Assembly (NCBI GenBank): GCA_018673925.1
Contig: JABHBL010000003.1
Location: forward strand, 1-57,380
Direction: 5' to 3'
Source: Fidelibacterota bacterium
GTDB lineage: Bacteria > Fidelibacterota > UBA8477 > JABMPR01
DNA length: 57,380 nucleotides
The position numbers were made by a program, and so were the translations under genes. The notes under the pieces were generated by a model. The model saw only the letters and a program-made list of their open reading frames with translations. It was not told the DNA's origin and made no database searches. Positions 17,532 to 27,592 of the stretch are shown here, in pieces (the first letter of the stretch is position 1; each line of letters opens with the position of its first letter).

Positions 17532-20153
17532 TTATTTTAGCAGCATCATTTTGATTAGTTGTTCTTCTCCACCCGTTTGGATCCGAGCAAAATACATACC
17601 TGCGGCAACTTGATTACCTGCATGATCTACACCTTTCCAAACTAAAGAATAATTTCCAGCTGAAAGATGTCCATCAATCAAGCGAGTCACTTCATTTCCC
17701 AATATGTCAAATACTGTTATATCTGTGACTGCGCTATTGGGAATCCCAAACTCAATGGTTGTGCTGGGATTAAAGGGGTTTGGATAATTCTGCTTTAACG
17801 TTAGGAATTCAGGCAGAATAGATTGTGAATATGAACTCGCAATGGGATTGGGGAAATAACCTGTCCGCTGGTAATCCCCACGGGATGTGTACCAAAAAGG
17901 ACCAGCTTCACTTATTGCAGGCATATCTACAACACTGAGACCTGCGTCCGTTCCGACAACAATTTCCACATTTCCATCGAGATCCAAATCTGCCACAGTG
18001 GCAGCACAATGAACTCTGTCCCCCTGTAACATTGGATAATTAGGTAGCAGAGTTCCATCTATATGAAATGCATATAGAAGATCAGAGTCATCCCCTAATA
18101 TAATTTCAGGAACATCATCTCCATCGATATCGGCAATAACGGGTTGGCTGTAGCAGGTGGTTGCCAGAGTTTGAGGCCAACCTTCCAGCATATTCCCAGC
18201 ATGATCCAGAACACTTACTCGACCATCGGGCAATATATAGACTGTCTCCATGAGACCATCTTGATCATAATCGAAAACGGAATGACCCGTCAAAACAGGT
18301 ATACCAACCAGTTGATGATTCCACAGTATGGCACCCGTGTTTGACAGGGCATAGATCATTCCACCCAATTGACCGGCAATGATTTCCAGGGTTCCATCTC
18401 CTGTCAAATCTGTAACGACAGGTGCGGTTTTGATATCAGCAGATAAATCAACTGGGAATCCAGTCAGACTATTACCACTTGCATCATAAGCATGTATAAA
18501 GTCACCAGTGGTGCCGACGATAATATCATTAAATCCATCACCGTTCAAGTCGGCAATAGCTGCTGCACCTTCCATCCTTTCACCATCTAATATTTTGGGA
18601 TAACCTGTTAGGGCTGTTCCATCATGATGAACGGCGGTGATGTCATAGGCAGTACCGGTAGTAACGATTTCTAAATCACCATCATTGTCCATGTCATCTA
18701 CGGCAGGGGTTCCCAGGATTAGCCCAGCAGCCTGGGCAATCAATTCACCACTTCCATTGGACTCTACCACGTAAATACTACCACCAAGAGTAGTAAATAC
18801 GATTTCCAGGTCACCATCATTGTCCACATCTCCGACAGCAGGTGCGGATGTAATTTTGCCATTTGAGACATAGGGAAAGCCTGACAATTCAGATCCTGAC
18901 ACAGTAATGACATGAAGGAGGCTATCAATTCCGCCAAATATTACTTCTTGAGTTCCATCACCATCAAGGTCTAGCACGGCACTTCCGCTCACGACCCCAC
19001 CCGTATAGCTAATGGGAAAATTGTTCTGGAACATGTCGATTGTCACGGTAACAATCTGATTCGTCTCATATGGAGTCTCAGAATCCTGATTGGCAACAAG
19101 ACGTAAATTGAATTCAAATTCACTGACTCGCGGTGCTTCTGCTGATACAGTGAATGTAAATTTATCGATTTCATTACTTGTTGTACTGCATGGAAGAAGT
19201 GAACTAAACACACCCACGCTATCACTTATGGTAATAAGCGGGTCTGTGCTGGATAAATAACCAGTAATTCCAGTTGCTTCAAGCCAGCCACAATTGTTCT
19301 CGATTTCGATATAATAATTTGCTGATTCACCTGGATTAAGTTTGTTGTCAGCGTTGTCATCAAACAGGTCGATATTTGTCGATAAGGTCTGGATATATGG
19401 AATGTTGATTGGGGTCAACTCAACCAAATCAAATGTAGCTGTATTCAGAATTGATTGATCAGCGGCCTCAACAAACACGACCAGGCGACAGTTGTCAATC
19501 ACAAAATCCTGAGGTATTTGGACACTGATAGTTTCAGTCATTTCCACACCGGCTACCAAATTAACAGGTGTACCAGCTGGAGTGGGGAATATATGACGCA
19601 TGACTGCTTCATGATTTGGGTAGCCATTTGATCCCATGAAGTAGATACCATCCTCAACCAGAACCACCTGGATTGTATAGTCTCCATCTGCTCCGGCCTC
19701 AGGAGTAAGGGTTACATCAATGTAGCCTTCTCCCTGATAGTTCATGTCACCAGTGGCTGAAATCGCGAGAGGTGATGTTATAGCTGCCTGTGCGAGGACA
19801 GCTGCACCCCACTGGGAAACATCCTGATTCTCGTTCAGTGTGGCATGATCACCCCCATCGACAACGAAATATGGAACCCAATTAAAGCCATAATGTGCCC
19901 TACGGGCATTCCCATCGGCACTGTTATAGCTATAAAATGGATCGCTACCAGGCCATGACATGTGGTAGTGAATAGATGTAAATGCTTCCTGGTTATTATG
20001 TTGGAACACGTCCAACTCTGCCCCTGCGGGGCCACAGCCAGGTCAGCCGGCGTTGGTAAAATACTCTGCCAGGACCAATCTTTCAGCTGAATGACCCAGG
20101 GCAAATAATGCCAGCAGGACCATCAATACTATTGTCAGTTTGTTTTTGATCAT
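17532..20153 (-). CDS. Secreted thioredoxin-like/FG-GAP protein with in-frame TGA (candidate selenoprotein 2)
   Basis: 873 residues if TGA 20043-20045 (codon 37) is decoded. ATG 20151-20153 follows GGAGATATT and opens a signal peptide (MIKNKLTIVLMVLLALFALG). Then comes EYFTNAG-U-PGCGPAGAELD, the same U-x-x-C site as its paralog. The Trx-like part continues with YHMSWPGSDP and FNWVPYFVVDGG. A CARDB-like module (about 200-320), FG-GAP repeats (about 340-750) and a sorting tail (QNYPNPFNPSTT...MMLLK) follow. The reading frame, the TGA position and the flanking residues match in both copies although much of the protein has diverged, which argues against a chance mutation. It lies downstream of the RND operon, after its own leader hairpin. 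Confidence 0.85.
20016..20045 (-). promoter_or_regulatory. In-frame TGA with downstream stem-loop (gene 2)
   Basis: After TGA (20043-20045), GCCCC, loop GCA, GGGGC forms a strong 5-bp stem (20020-20032). The flanking CUGU and AGAG can add weak pairs. The stem overlaps the position of the gene 1 structure, but the details differ. As there, no apical GU is seen. Folding was done by eye. Confidence 0.45.
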
Positions 20154-20216
20154 AATATCTCCGTATTTTTTTGAAACTGATTGATCTACAAAACTATTGA
20201 TTAAGATATATAAGCA

Positions 20217-20244
20217 AAGGGCTTTGTGCTATGACAAAGCCCTT
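20217..20244. promoter_or_regulatory. Leader hairpin 63 bases before candidate selenoprotein 2 (or RND operon terminator)
   Basis: An 11-bp stem, AAGGGCTTTGT and ACAAAGCCCTT, with a 6-base loop. It shares the core GCTTTGT/ACAAAGC with 17377-17408, while the outer pairs differ but still match. It also lies 43 bases after the acrB-like stop and could end that operon, although its T-run is poor. Confidence 0.55.
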
Positions 20245-20287
20245 CGTAAAACAATTTTAATAAATTAAAGCAAGCTTGAAAAATCGA

Positions 20288-23200
20288 CTAAGCTGCTCGC
20301 TCCAGTTTTTTTCTCTCTGCACGACTCTCAATTATGGAATACAAGACGGGAACCACGATGAGAGTCAGGAAGGAGGATACAGCCAGACCAAAGATTAAAC
20401 TGACAGCCAGAGGTCTCCAATATTCGGCTCCACCTGCCAGGTTCAAACTTAAAGGTATCATACCTGCAAGCGTCGTGACTGTGGTGAGTATGATGGGTCG
20501 CAGTCTGTTCCTACCAGCCTTAATTAGGGCTTCGCGGACACGCATTCCTTTCTTGCGCAAATCGTTGACATAAGCGATAAGTACAATGGCGTCGTTCACC
20601 ACTACTCCCATGAGTGCTACCACACCGAAAAAGGCCATTATTCCAAATGGAACTCGCGTGATCATGAGGCCAAGGATTACTCCAATAAATGATAATGGAA
20701 TAGCCAAGCCAATAATCAAAGGCTGTTTGATGGACTGGAATTGAGCACTGAGGATGATCATAATGACAATGAAACCAATCATCATTGCTCTACCGAGACT
20801 TGCAAACGATTCACTGGCTTCATCTTCAATTCCACCATACTCCACTGACACACCATTGGGAACTGCTAATTGAGCCAGGAAGGGATCCATGCGTCTCCTG
20901 ATATCTGTAGCATCAACACCCTTTGCCATATCACATGATACTGAGATATTGCGCTTAAAATCCTGATGTTTTATCAGAGTTTCACTGCTACCCAACTCCA
21001 ATGAAGCCACATTTTCAAAAGGAATCATCTGACCCATTTGATTCATAATATTCAAATTCCGAATAGCATCTACAGCATCGTCACCATCGGTCTCCAAACG
21101 AACCACAACTGGAATATCCTCAAGACCATCAGAGTAGGTCGTGGCCTCCAGACCAATCATAGCTGCTGCCAGGGTGTTGCTTACTTCCTGACTGGATAGT
21201 CCATAGCTTGCAGCTCGATCATGATCAACGACAGCTTGAAATTCGGTTCGACGAACACCCAAACTGGATTCGACATTCAAAGCTCCCTCTACAGTGGCAA
21301 GATCTCGTTTTACCTGTTCGGCAACAAAGCCGATGGCGTCCAGATCATCACCACTAACATCAATGATCACATTGCTGGCAATGGGTGGTCCTTCAACGAT
21401 TGTTTGAAGCACAATTTCAACACCTGGTATACGCGAGAGTTCTGCATCCATGAGTGCCATGAGATCATCAACAGAAATATCACGATCTTCTGCATCAACC
21501 AGATCCACATTTATCTGGGCAATTTCGGCACCTTTACCACCTCCTTGAGCCAATCGGACATTCTGTACACCACTCTCCCCAACTGTGGAGACAATTCTAT
21601 CCACTTCTTCAAACCCAATCAGATATGCTTCAATTTCCTTGACTACTGCATCGGTATAGTCCAATTGACTACCTGCAGGGGTGTTGATATCCAGAATAAT
21701 CCTGGGTTTTGCAACCTTGGGGAAAATTTCCAACTTGACAAGTTTGGTATCGCTGACAGCAGAAATTCCCACTGCTGCAATGGACATAAAGAAAACGACC
21801 GTGATTCCTAGAATAACAATGAGTCGGTTATACAAAGCCCAACCGACCATTCTTGTATATAAACGCTTACCGATCCATTCGCCACTCAGCATGCCAGCAC
21901 GTTTCGTGACCATCATCAACTTGGAGGCCAGAACTGGTATAAGAAAGTGATCAGCTAGAAATGCTCCTACCAACGTGAATATCACGACTTTAGGAATCAC
22001 AGATAAAAACTGCCCCATGGTACCGGTCATATATATTATGGGTGCAAAAGCCACCATGGTGGTCATGACAGATGTCATAATAGGTACACCCACTTCATCA
22101 AGGGCTTGTATGGCCGCGGCCTTGCGATCCAATCCTTCTTCCATATGCCGATAGGTGGATTCGGCGACAATAATGGCACCATCCACAACAATACCCAATA
22201 CGATAATGAGACCAAACATGGAGATACCAGTCCTTGCCAGATCAAAGACCGCCATCAAAGGGAAGGAAGACATGAGTGCAAAGGGCAGTGCAATGGATAC
22301 GATCAGGGCATTCTTGAAACCGATTCCAGCAAACAGCACAATAATGACAAACAGGATTCCCCAGGCTGCGTTTTGATTCAGCTGACTATTCTGTTTTTCG
22401 ATATCTGTGGCCTGTCGGGCAGTATAGGCATATTCCATTCCCTGAGGGAATTTTGCAGCGAGTTTGTCTACAACTGCTTCGATCTGCTCGGTGGCTTCAA
22501 CAATGTGAGCACCGGTGCGTTTTGAGATAAGTAGTGTCACACTATTTTGCTGCTGATATCTTGAATAACTTGATGGTATTTCAAATCCATCGGTAACCGT
22601 ACCAACATCGCGGATACGTTTGACATTTCCGGATTGATCCACACCAAGAATGGTGTTTTCTATATCATCGATTTCAGAATATTTACCTACAGTTCGAACA
22701 AAAATATCCTGTCCCTTCAGCTTGACGGTTCCTCCTGGAAAGTTCATATTGCTCTTTCTCAGAGCCATCAATACCTGTGGGATACTAAGATTATTTGCCA
22801 GGAGTAGATTTGGGTCAATTTCGATGGCAATTTCACGCTCTTCACCACCAAACATTTCAACCTGATTCACTCCAGATACTCTGGTAAGTTGATCCTTGAT
22901 GAGATCAGCTTGAATACGCAGATCATGGGGTGAGAAATCTCCATAGATATTGAGAATGCTAATGGGAGTATCTGCAAAATCGATATCCGTCACGGTCACA
23001 TTATCTATTTCTTCTCTCAGTTCAGGAATGGCCTCGTTTACTTTCTCTTTGAGATCATCAATACTTATATCCAGATCAGCTTCGGGAGAAAATTTGATGG
23101 TAATAAAACCAACGTTCTGCATGGCATAACCAGTAATATCGTCAACATCCTGTAATTGAGCCAGTTTCTCTTCAATAGGTTTGATAATCTCAGTTTCCAC

Positions 23201-23374
23201 TTCAGAAGGCGCGGCCCCGATATAGGTTGCGGAAACAAAAGCATAAGGGATTTCGATAACGGGAACTAACTCAAGAGGAAGCGAAAAATAGGCTGCAATG
23301 CTGGCAATAAAAATTCCCAGAGATGCAAATATGACGGCCATGGGATGCTGGATGGCCTGTTTTGATATTTTCAT
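20288..23374 (-). CDS. RND (HAE1/AcrB-type) efflux transporter
   Basis: 1028 residues with the AcrB layout: an N-terminal membrane helix (AIFIASIAAYFSLPLELVP), two large periplasmic loops, and twelve membrane segments. TM4 carries LGIVVDGAIIVAES, which keeps only one of the two Asp residues of AcrB (D407 D408). TM10 has GVVVNDAIVLIAY. It should exchange protons for drugs or other toxic compounds in a tripartite pump with the two downstream-of-TetR genes. It lies 14 bases after the adaptor gene, last in the TetR/TolC/adaptor/RND operon. Confidence 0.93.
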   Translation of the reverse strand: MKISKQAIQHPMAVIFASLGIFIASIAAYFSLPLELVPVIEIPYAFVSATYIGAAPSEVETEIIKPIEEKLAQLQDVDDITGYAMQNVGFITIKFSPEADLDISIDDLKEKVNEAIPELREEIDNVTVTDIDFADTPISILNIYGDFSPHDLRIQADLIKDQLTRVSGVNQVEMFGGEEREIAIEIDPNLLLANNLSIPQVLMALRKSNMNFPGGTVKLKGQDIFVRTVGKYSEIDDIENTILGVDQSGNVKRIRDVGTVTDGFEIPSSYSRYQQQNSVTLLISKRTGAHIVEATEQIEAVVDKLAAKFPQGMEYAYTARQATDIEKQNSQLNQNAAWGILFVIIVLFAGIGFKNALIVSIALPFALMSSFPLMAVFDLARTGISMFGLIIVLGIVVDGAIIVAESTYRHMEEGLDRKAAAIQALDEVGVPIMTSVMTTMVAFAPIIYMTGTMGQFLSVIPKVVIFTLVGAFLADHFLIPVLASKLMMVTKRAGMLSGEWIGKRLYTRMVGWALYNRLIVILGITVVFFMSIAAVGISAVSDTKLVKLEIFPKVAKPRIILDINTPAGSQLDYTDAVVKEIEAYLIGFEEVDRIVSTVGESGVQNVRLAQGGGKGAEIAQINVDLVDAEDRDISVDDLMALMDAELSRIPGVEIVLQTIVEGPPIASNVIIDVSGDDLDAIGFVAEQVKRDLATVEGALNVESSLGVRRTEFQAVVDHDRAASYGLSSQEVSNTLAAAMIGLEATTYSDGLEDIPVVVRLETDGDDAVDAIRNLNIMNQMGQMIPFENVASLELGSSETLIKHQDFKRNISVSCDMAKGVDATDIRRRMDPFLAQLAVPNGVSVEYGGIEDEASESFASLGRAMMIGFIVIMIILSAQFQSIKQPLIIGLAIPLSFIGVILGLMITRVPFGIMAFFGVVALMGVVVNDAIVLIAYVNDLRKKGMRVREALIKAGRNRLRPIILTTVTTLAGMIPLSLNLAGGAEYWRPLAVSLIFGLAVSSFLTLIVVPVLYSIIESRAERKKLERAA

Positions 23375-23388
23375 GAGGTGATCCTTCC

Positions 23389-24438
23389 CTACTCCACGAT
23401 ATCCAAAAGAACACCATCAGTGACATCATTGTGTCCTTTGACAATGATCATATCACCAGGGGCAATATCCGCTTCAATAAATACTTGTGATCCTGATAGA
23501 GCACGAATATTGATCTCTTTCTCAACTGCGCGACCTGCTTCCTCAAGGAAAATAAATTTCTTCTGCCCATTATCTTGAATCAGATTGAGCGGTAAAACCA
23601 GGGCTTCTTCATAATATTCCTGCACAATACGAACATCACCGACCAGCCCCAATTTCATACCCGTCATATTGCCAGACATGCGAACTTCAACATCGTAGTT
23701 ATTGGACATATTTTTGGGAGCCATTCCAATTCGCAACACGGCACCTTCAAATATCCGATCTGGGAAAGTTTTAAACTCAACCTGGGCAAACTGACCATTT
23801 CTGATCTGCCCGATGCGAGCTTCTGGTACTGGAACAATGATTTTCAAGCGATTCATATCCGCCAGAATCATGGGTGGTTGCATGGCTCCTCCAGGAGCGA
23901 CAAGATCACCTATATTCAAATTCTTGGCAACAATCCACCCACTAAATGGGGCACGTAGAATGGTATTGTCCATGGAGTTTTTAGCCTGAGTGTAGGCAGC
24001 TCTGGCATTATCGAGACCGATACGGGCCATCTCAAATTGATCAGAGGAAATCACATTGGAGTTAAAAAGGGCCTTGGAGCTTTCTAAATCGCGTTTGGAT
24101 TTTTCATACATGGATTTTGCCTGAGTGTACATGGTTGAATACACATCTGTTTCAATACTGGCCAGACGTTGATCCTTGAATACATAGTCACCAATATTGG
24201 CCCAGATTGAATCAACCTGTCCTCCTGATTGGAACAACAGACTCACTTGATTTTCAGAAACAACTCTTCCAATACTATGAAAATCAATCTGAAAGGGTTG
24301 ATATCTCACTGTATCCAGTGCAACTGGGACTTTTGTTTCAATAATTTCTTTTTGTTCAGCTTCACCACCACAATTTGCTAAGACCAAAATGCTTGAGATT
24401 AAGAGTAGTGTGGCTACCCATGTCTTTATCGATTTCAT
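23389..24438 (-). CDS. RND periplasmic adaptor (membrane fusion) lipoprotein
   Basis: 349 residues. The signal peptide ends in lipobox LANC (Cys23), so the protein is lipid-anchored. A biotinyl-lipoyl-like half (VDSIWANIGDYVFKDQRLASIE), a coiled-coil hairpin (about 95-150) and the second half (ILRAPFSGWIVAKNLNIGDLV) follow, then a beta-barrel domain. It links the inner-membrane pump to the TolC-like channel. The start codon overlaps the stop of the TolC gene by one base (TAATG). Confidence 0.92.
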   Translation of the reverse strand: MKSIKTWVATLLLISSILVLANCGGEAEQKEIIETKVPVALDTVRYQPFQIDFHSIGRVVSENQVSLLFQSGGQVDSIWANIGDYVFKDQRLASIETDVYSTMYTQAKSMYEKSKRDLESSKALFNSNVISSDQFEMARIGLDNARAAYTQAKNSMDNTILRAPFSGWIVAKNLNIGDLVAPGGAMQPPMILADMNRLKIIVPVPEARIGQIRNGQFAQVEFKTFPDRIFEGAVLRIGMAPKNMSNNYDVEVRMSGNMTGMKLGLVGDVRIVQEYYEEALVLPLNLIQDNGQKKFIFLEEAGRAVEKEINIRALSGSQVFIEADIAPGDMIIVKGHNDVTDGVLLDIVE

Positions 24439-25877
24439 TATTCTTCTCCAAGGGCACGTGCCAATGAAGCACGGGCGCTGTTATATTCAAAATATGCCTG
24501 GTAAAGACCAAGTTCAGCCTGGTCACTGGCGCTCTGGGCATCTAAAACTTGTAGCTGGCTTGCCATTCCCTGTTGAAAGAGTCTTTGGGCCATATCAACA
24601 CCTTTATGAGCTTGCTCTACACCTTTGAGCCCGGCATCAATTTTCCGTGAGGATTCTTTAATACTCAGGAAGATGCTCTTTAGCTCCAGGAGTAGATTCT
24701 CCTTCATATCATGTTGTTGATATTCAGATTTCCGATGATCAGCTTTGGCTTTCTGCACTCTGGCAGTGGATCCAAAACCATTAAAGATGGGCATATTTAT
24801 ACCCACTGCTAATGATGTGGATTCGTTAAAATTTGCATCATCAAACCCATCGTCACTATAAGACTTCATTTCCTGATATGAACCTGTCAAAGCTATGGAA
24901 GGCATAAACTCTGCCTTCACCATGAGGATATTCTCTTTCATGAGTTTAACATTGGCTTCCAGTTGATTCAGCATGGGCTGATTAGATATCATTCTCCGTT
25001 CTAAATCAACCAGATCGAGGTCATTAACAATTTCAGTTTGAAGCTCACCGTGTATTACCACATCCTGGTCAATCTGTAACCCACAGCTGCGTTTTAATCC
25101 TGCATAGGCCAGTTCTTTCATTTTGCGGGCATTGCTCACCATGGTGGTTTGGTTGGCTACCTGAACATCAGCTCGGATCACATCAAATTCTGCTGTTTTT
25201 CCCTGGGCATATAGTGCGGTTACATTTTCCAGATTCTGCCGCATGACTTCCAATGAGTTTTGCATAACAGCGACCATTTTATCAGCCAATAAGACACCAT
25301 AATAAGCCTTCTTGGTATTCTCAATTACTGATAGTCTGGTGACATCGGCAGCTGATGTTGCTAGATCCCCATAAACATTAGCACCACGGATCGCAGCAAT
25401 AACACGACCTTCAAATAGCGGTTGTGTCAAGCTGAGGCCGTAGACCATGGTATTATCTGACCCAAAGGCCAATTCCAGGGGAATCATTTGAATTCCGGTC
25501 ATTTGCAAATTCTGTCCAGGTACTGGAATGCCATCAGCCCCAATAAAGGGAACCGGATCTCCAGCTCCATCGGTTAAGCCAACAGGGTTTCCTGCTGCAT
25601 CAATAACCCCAAAGGGTACTGGAAATGCTAACGGCTGAGCACCAATGGCAAAACTGTGGGATACCTGGCCAAATGCCGATACCACAGGCAGTGCAGAGGA
25701 GAATGCTTCTTTACGTTGGGCTTTTGCTTTCAGGAGATCTTCCTGGGCATTTTGCATATTCACATTGTTGTCCAATGCGAGTTTGATAGCCTGGTTGAGC
25801 TCTAGCTCCAGGGTCTCAGCCTCCACTGAGTTAAGCAATGTGAGGCTGACTATCAATGTCAGCAAATATTTATTCAT
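24438..25877 (-). CDS. TolC-like outer-membrane efflux protein
   Basis: 479 residues. A signal peptide is followed by two OEP repeats with long helices (about 25-55 and 195-260 in the first half, 300-475 in the second). Typical endings are ASQLQVLDAQSASDQAELGLYQAYFEYNSARASLARALGE. An insert of about 80 residues (72-155), rich in Gly/Pro, sits between the first helix and the first strand. It forms the outer-membrane exit of the RND pump. Its ATG overlaps the TetR stop (ATGA). Confidence 0.92.
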   Translation of the reverse strand: MNKYLLTLIVSLTLLNSVEAETLELELNQAIKLALDNNVNMQNAQEDLLKAKAQRKEAFSSALPVVSAFGQVSHSFAIGAQPLAFPVPFGVIDAAGNPVGLTDGAGDPVPFIGADGIPVPGQNLQMTGIQMIPLELAFGSDNTMVYGLSLTQPLFEGRVIAAIRGANVYGDLATSAADVTRLSVIENTKKAYYGVLLADKMVAVMQNSLEVMRQNLENVTALYAQGKTAEFDVIRADVQVANQTTMVSNARKMKELAYAGLKRSCGLQIDQDVVIHGELQTEIVNDLDLVDLERRMISNQPMLNQLEANVKLMKENILMVKAEFMPSIALTGSYQEMKSYSDDGFDDANFNESTSLAVGINMPIFNGFGSTARVQKAKADHRKSEYQQHDMKENLLLELKSIFLSIKESSRKIDAGLKGVEQAHKGVDMAQRLFQQGMASQLQVLDAQSASDQAELGLYQAYFEYNSARASLARALGEE

Positions 25878-26491
25878 GATTTAGCTCCATTTAGAAAAAT
25901 ATCAATTATTTCATCGGCGTACATCTCATCCATTTGCATGTCCCCTACATTTAGCGAACGGACCTGTCCGTGAATCATCCCACTTAGGTAGCTGGCGTAA
26001 TGTTGAGCATTTCCAGGACGCAATTGACCTGCATCTATGGCAGCCTGCATTTCTATTACCACCAGCTTTTTTAAATCTTGAAAGCGATTAAAAACCTCTA
26101 CGCTGCAAGCGTGATTTCTCAGGACCTGATGATTTGTCATTATTACATTCATAAAATCGGTATTATCTCGATAGTAATTAAACTGAGAATTGGCAATAAG
26201 GCGAATTCGCTCGAGAGGATCCCAAACTGAAGACAATTGATCGTATAAGAAATCCAACACATTCCCTACTGCATAGTCAAATGCAGAGAGTAGCAGATCA
26301 TCCTTATTCTCAAAGTAATTGTAGAGGGTACCCTTACCAAACTCTGCCAGAGCAGCAACATCCTCGAGTTTTGTCTCAGCAAAACCCTTCTGGGCAAAAA
26401 GATGCACTGCAGCTTTCAGAATGTCTTCCTTATTGCGCAGTTTGTCTCTTTCTTTACGACTTAAAACAGTATCTTTTGAACTAGCATTCAT
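25874..26491 (-). CDS. TetR-family repressor of the efflux operon
   Basis: 205 residues. The N-terminal helix-turn-helix is clear (ILKAAVHLFAQKGFAETK...GKGTLYNYFENKDDLL). The C-terminal ligand domain is of the usual length. It is the first gene of the RND operon and has an inverted-repeat operator over its own leader, so autoregulation is likely. The stop is TGA. Ribosome site GGAG, 9 bases before ATG. Confidence 0.92.
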   Translation of the reverse strand: MNASSKDTVLSRKERDKLRNKEDILKAAVHLFAQKGFAETKLEDVAALAEFGKGTLYNYFENKDDLLLSAFDYAVGNVLDFLYDQLSSVWDPLERIRLIANSQFNYYRDNTDFMNVIMTNHQVLRNHACSVEVFNRFQDLKKLVVIEMQAAIDAGQLRPGNAQHYASYLSGMIHGQVRSLNVGDMQMDEMYADEIIDIFLNGAKS

Positions 26492-26493
26492 AA

Positions 26494-26531
26494 TATGACT
26501 CCTGGGTCACAAGTAAGTCTTGTGAGTCATA
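26494..26531. promoter_or_regulatory. TetR-type operator
   Basis: The core TCACAAG-taagt-CTTGTGA (26507-26525) is a perfect 7-5-7 inverted repeat. An outer pair TATGACTC (26494-26501) and GAGTCATA (26524-26531) adds a second, overlapping inverted repeat. It sits between the divergent tetR and HDAC-like genes and covers the tetR ribosome site, so it could control both directions. Confidence 0.78.
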
Positions 26532-26622
26532 ATAGCAAGAGAGATTGTTATTTTTTTGATTTTTTTTCAATTCTTCGGACATACATATGTACAAGGCATG
26601 AGATTTGAATATCTTTTCCGCC

Positions 26623-27540
26623 ATGATAAACATTATTACCAGCGAAAGATTTCTACAACATGATACAGGATTTGGTCACCCTGAAAGACCAGAGAGGCTA
26701 TCTGCCTGCACCGATGGAATCCGTAAAAGTGAATTACTGGACCAGATTAAGTGGATTGAGCCACGTAGAGCTGATGTTGAAGAGATCAAACTTGTTCATA
26801 CTCCAGCGCACATTTTAAATGTTCGCAACACTGCTGAACGCGGTGGTTTCAGCCTGGATCCAGATACTATGGTGAGCCCTGAGAGCTACGACATAGCTCT
26901 ACAGAGCACTGGTGCCTGGTTGGATGGAGTTGATCGTATTGTGGGACATCAGGAATCTTCATTTGTCATCTCTCGTCCACCAGGACATCATGCTGAGCGT
27001 GACACTGCTATGGGTTTCTGTCTGTTTAATAATTGTGCTATCGCAGCCAATTACGCCATGACAGTAAAGGGTGTAAATCGGGTGGCGGTTCTGGATTGGG
27101 ATGTGCATCATGGGAATGGCACTCAGCATATACTGGAGTCTGATCCAAATCTGGCCTATTGCTCACTCCATCAATGGCCATACTATCCTGGCACAGGTGC
27201 TGATCATGAAAAAGGTGATTTCAGCAATGTTCTGAACCTGCCACTTTCCATTGGTTCTGGTAAATATGAATACTTCAACGCCTTTGATAAAAAAGTTTTA
27301 CCCTTTCTAAAAAATTGGGAACCTGAGTTGCTCATTATCAGTGCCGGATTTGATGCCAGCCAAAATGATCCACTGGGAGGTATGCTGCTCCTCCCTGAGC
27401 ATTTTGCAGAATTTACCAGGTACTGCCTGGACATTACTCCCCATCTGCTGGTAGGTCTTGAAGGTGGCTATGATTTGAATGATCTTGCTGATTGTTCCAG
27501 ATCTGTTGCTGAGGCTCTAATCGAACATGAGCGAGAATAG
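26623..27540 (+). CDS. Histone-deacetylase-family (AcuC/HDAC-like) deacetylase
   Basis: 305 residues from ATG 26623 (a TTG at 26605 is less likely). Metal-dependent deacetylase of the arginase/deacetylase fold. Visible are HPERPERL near the start, RPPGHHAERD (catalytic His122-His123), LDWDVHHGNGT (Asp160 and His162 as zinc ligands), AGFDASQNDP (Asp249, third ligand) and GLEGGYDL. Substrates in bacteria are acetylated small molecules or proteins; this one is unknown. It is divergent from tetR and may share its operator. No strong ribosome site is visible. Confidence 0.9.
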   Translation: MINIITSERFLQHDTGFGHPERPERLSACTDGIRKSELLDQIKWIEPRRADVEEIKLVHTPAHILNVRNTAERGGFSLDPDTMVSPESYDIALQSTGAWLDGVDRIVGHQESSFVISRPPGHHAERDTAMGFCLFNNCAIAANYAMTVKGVNRVAVLDWDVHHGNGTQHILESDPNLAYCSLHQWPYYPGTGADHEKGDFSNVLNLPLSIGSGKYEYFNAFDKKVLPFLKNWEPELLIISAGFDASQNDPLGGMLLLPEHFAEFTRYCLDITPHLLVGLEGGYDLNDLADCSRSVAEALIEHERE

Positions 27541-27592
27541 CATGTTAAGAAAATATTGTCTGATGTTTTTCCTGGACGTTCTAAAATAAATT

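Noticed and set aside
14722..20153. In-frame TGA taken as pseudogenes, sequencing error or genetic-code change
   Set aside because: The same codon is hit in two diverged paralogs with intact signal peptides and ribosome sites, and TGA ends at least three other genes here. A shared error or decay is much less likely than decoding.
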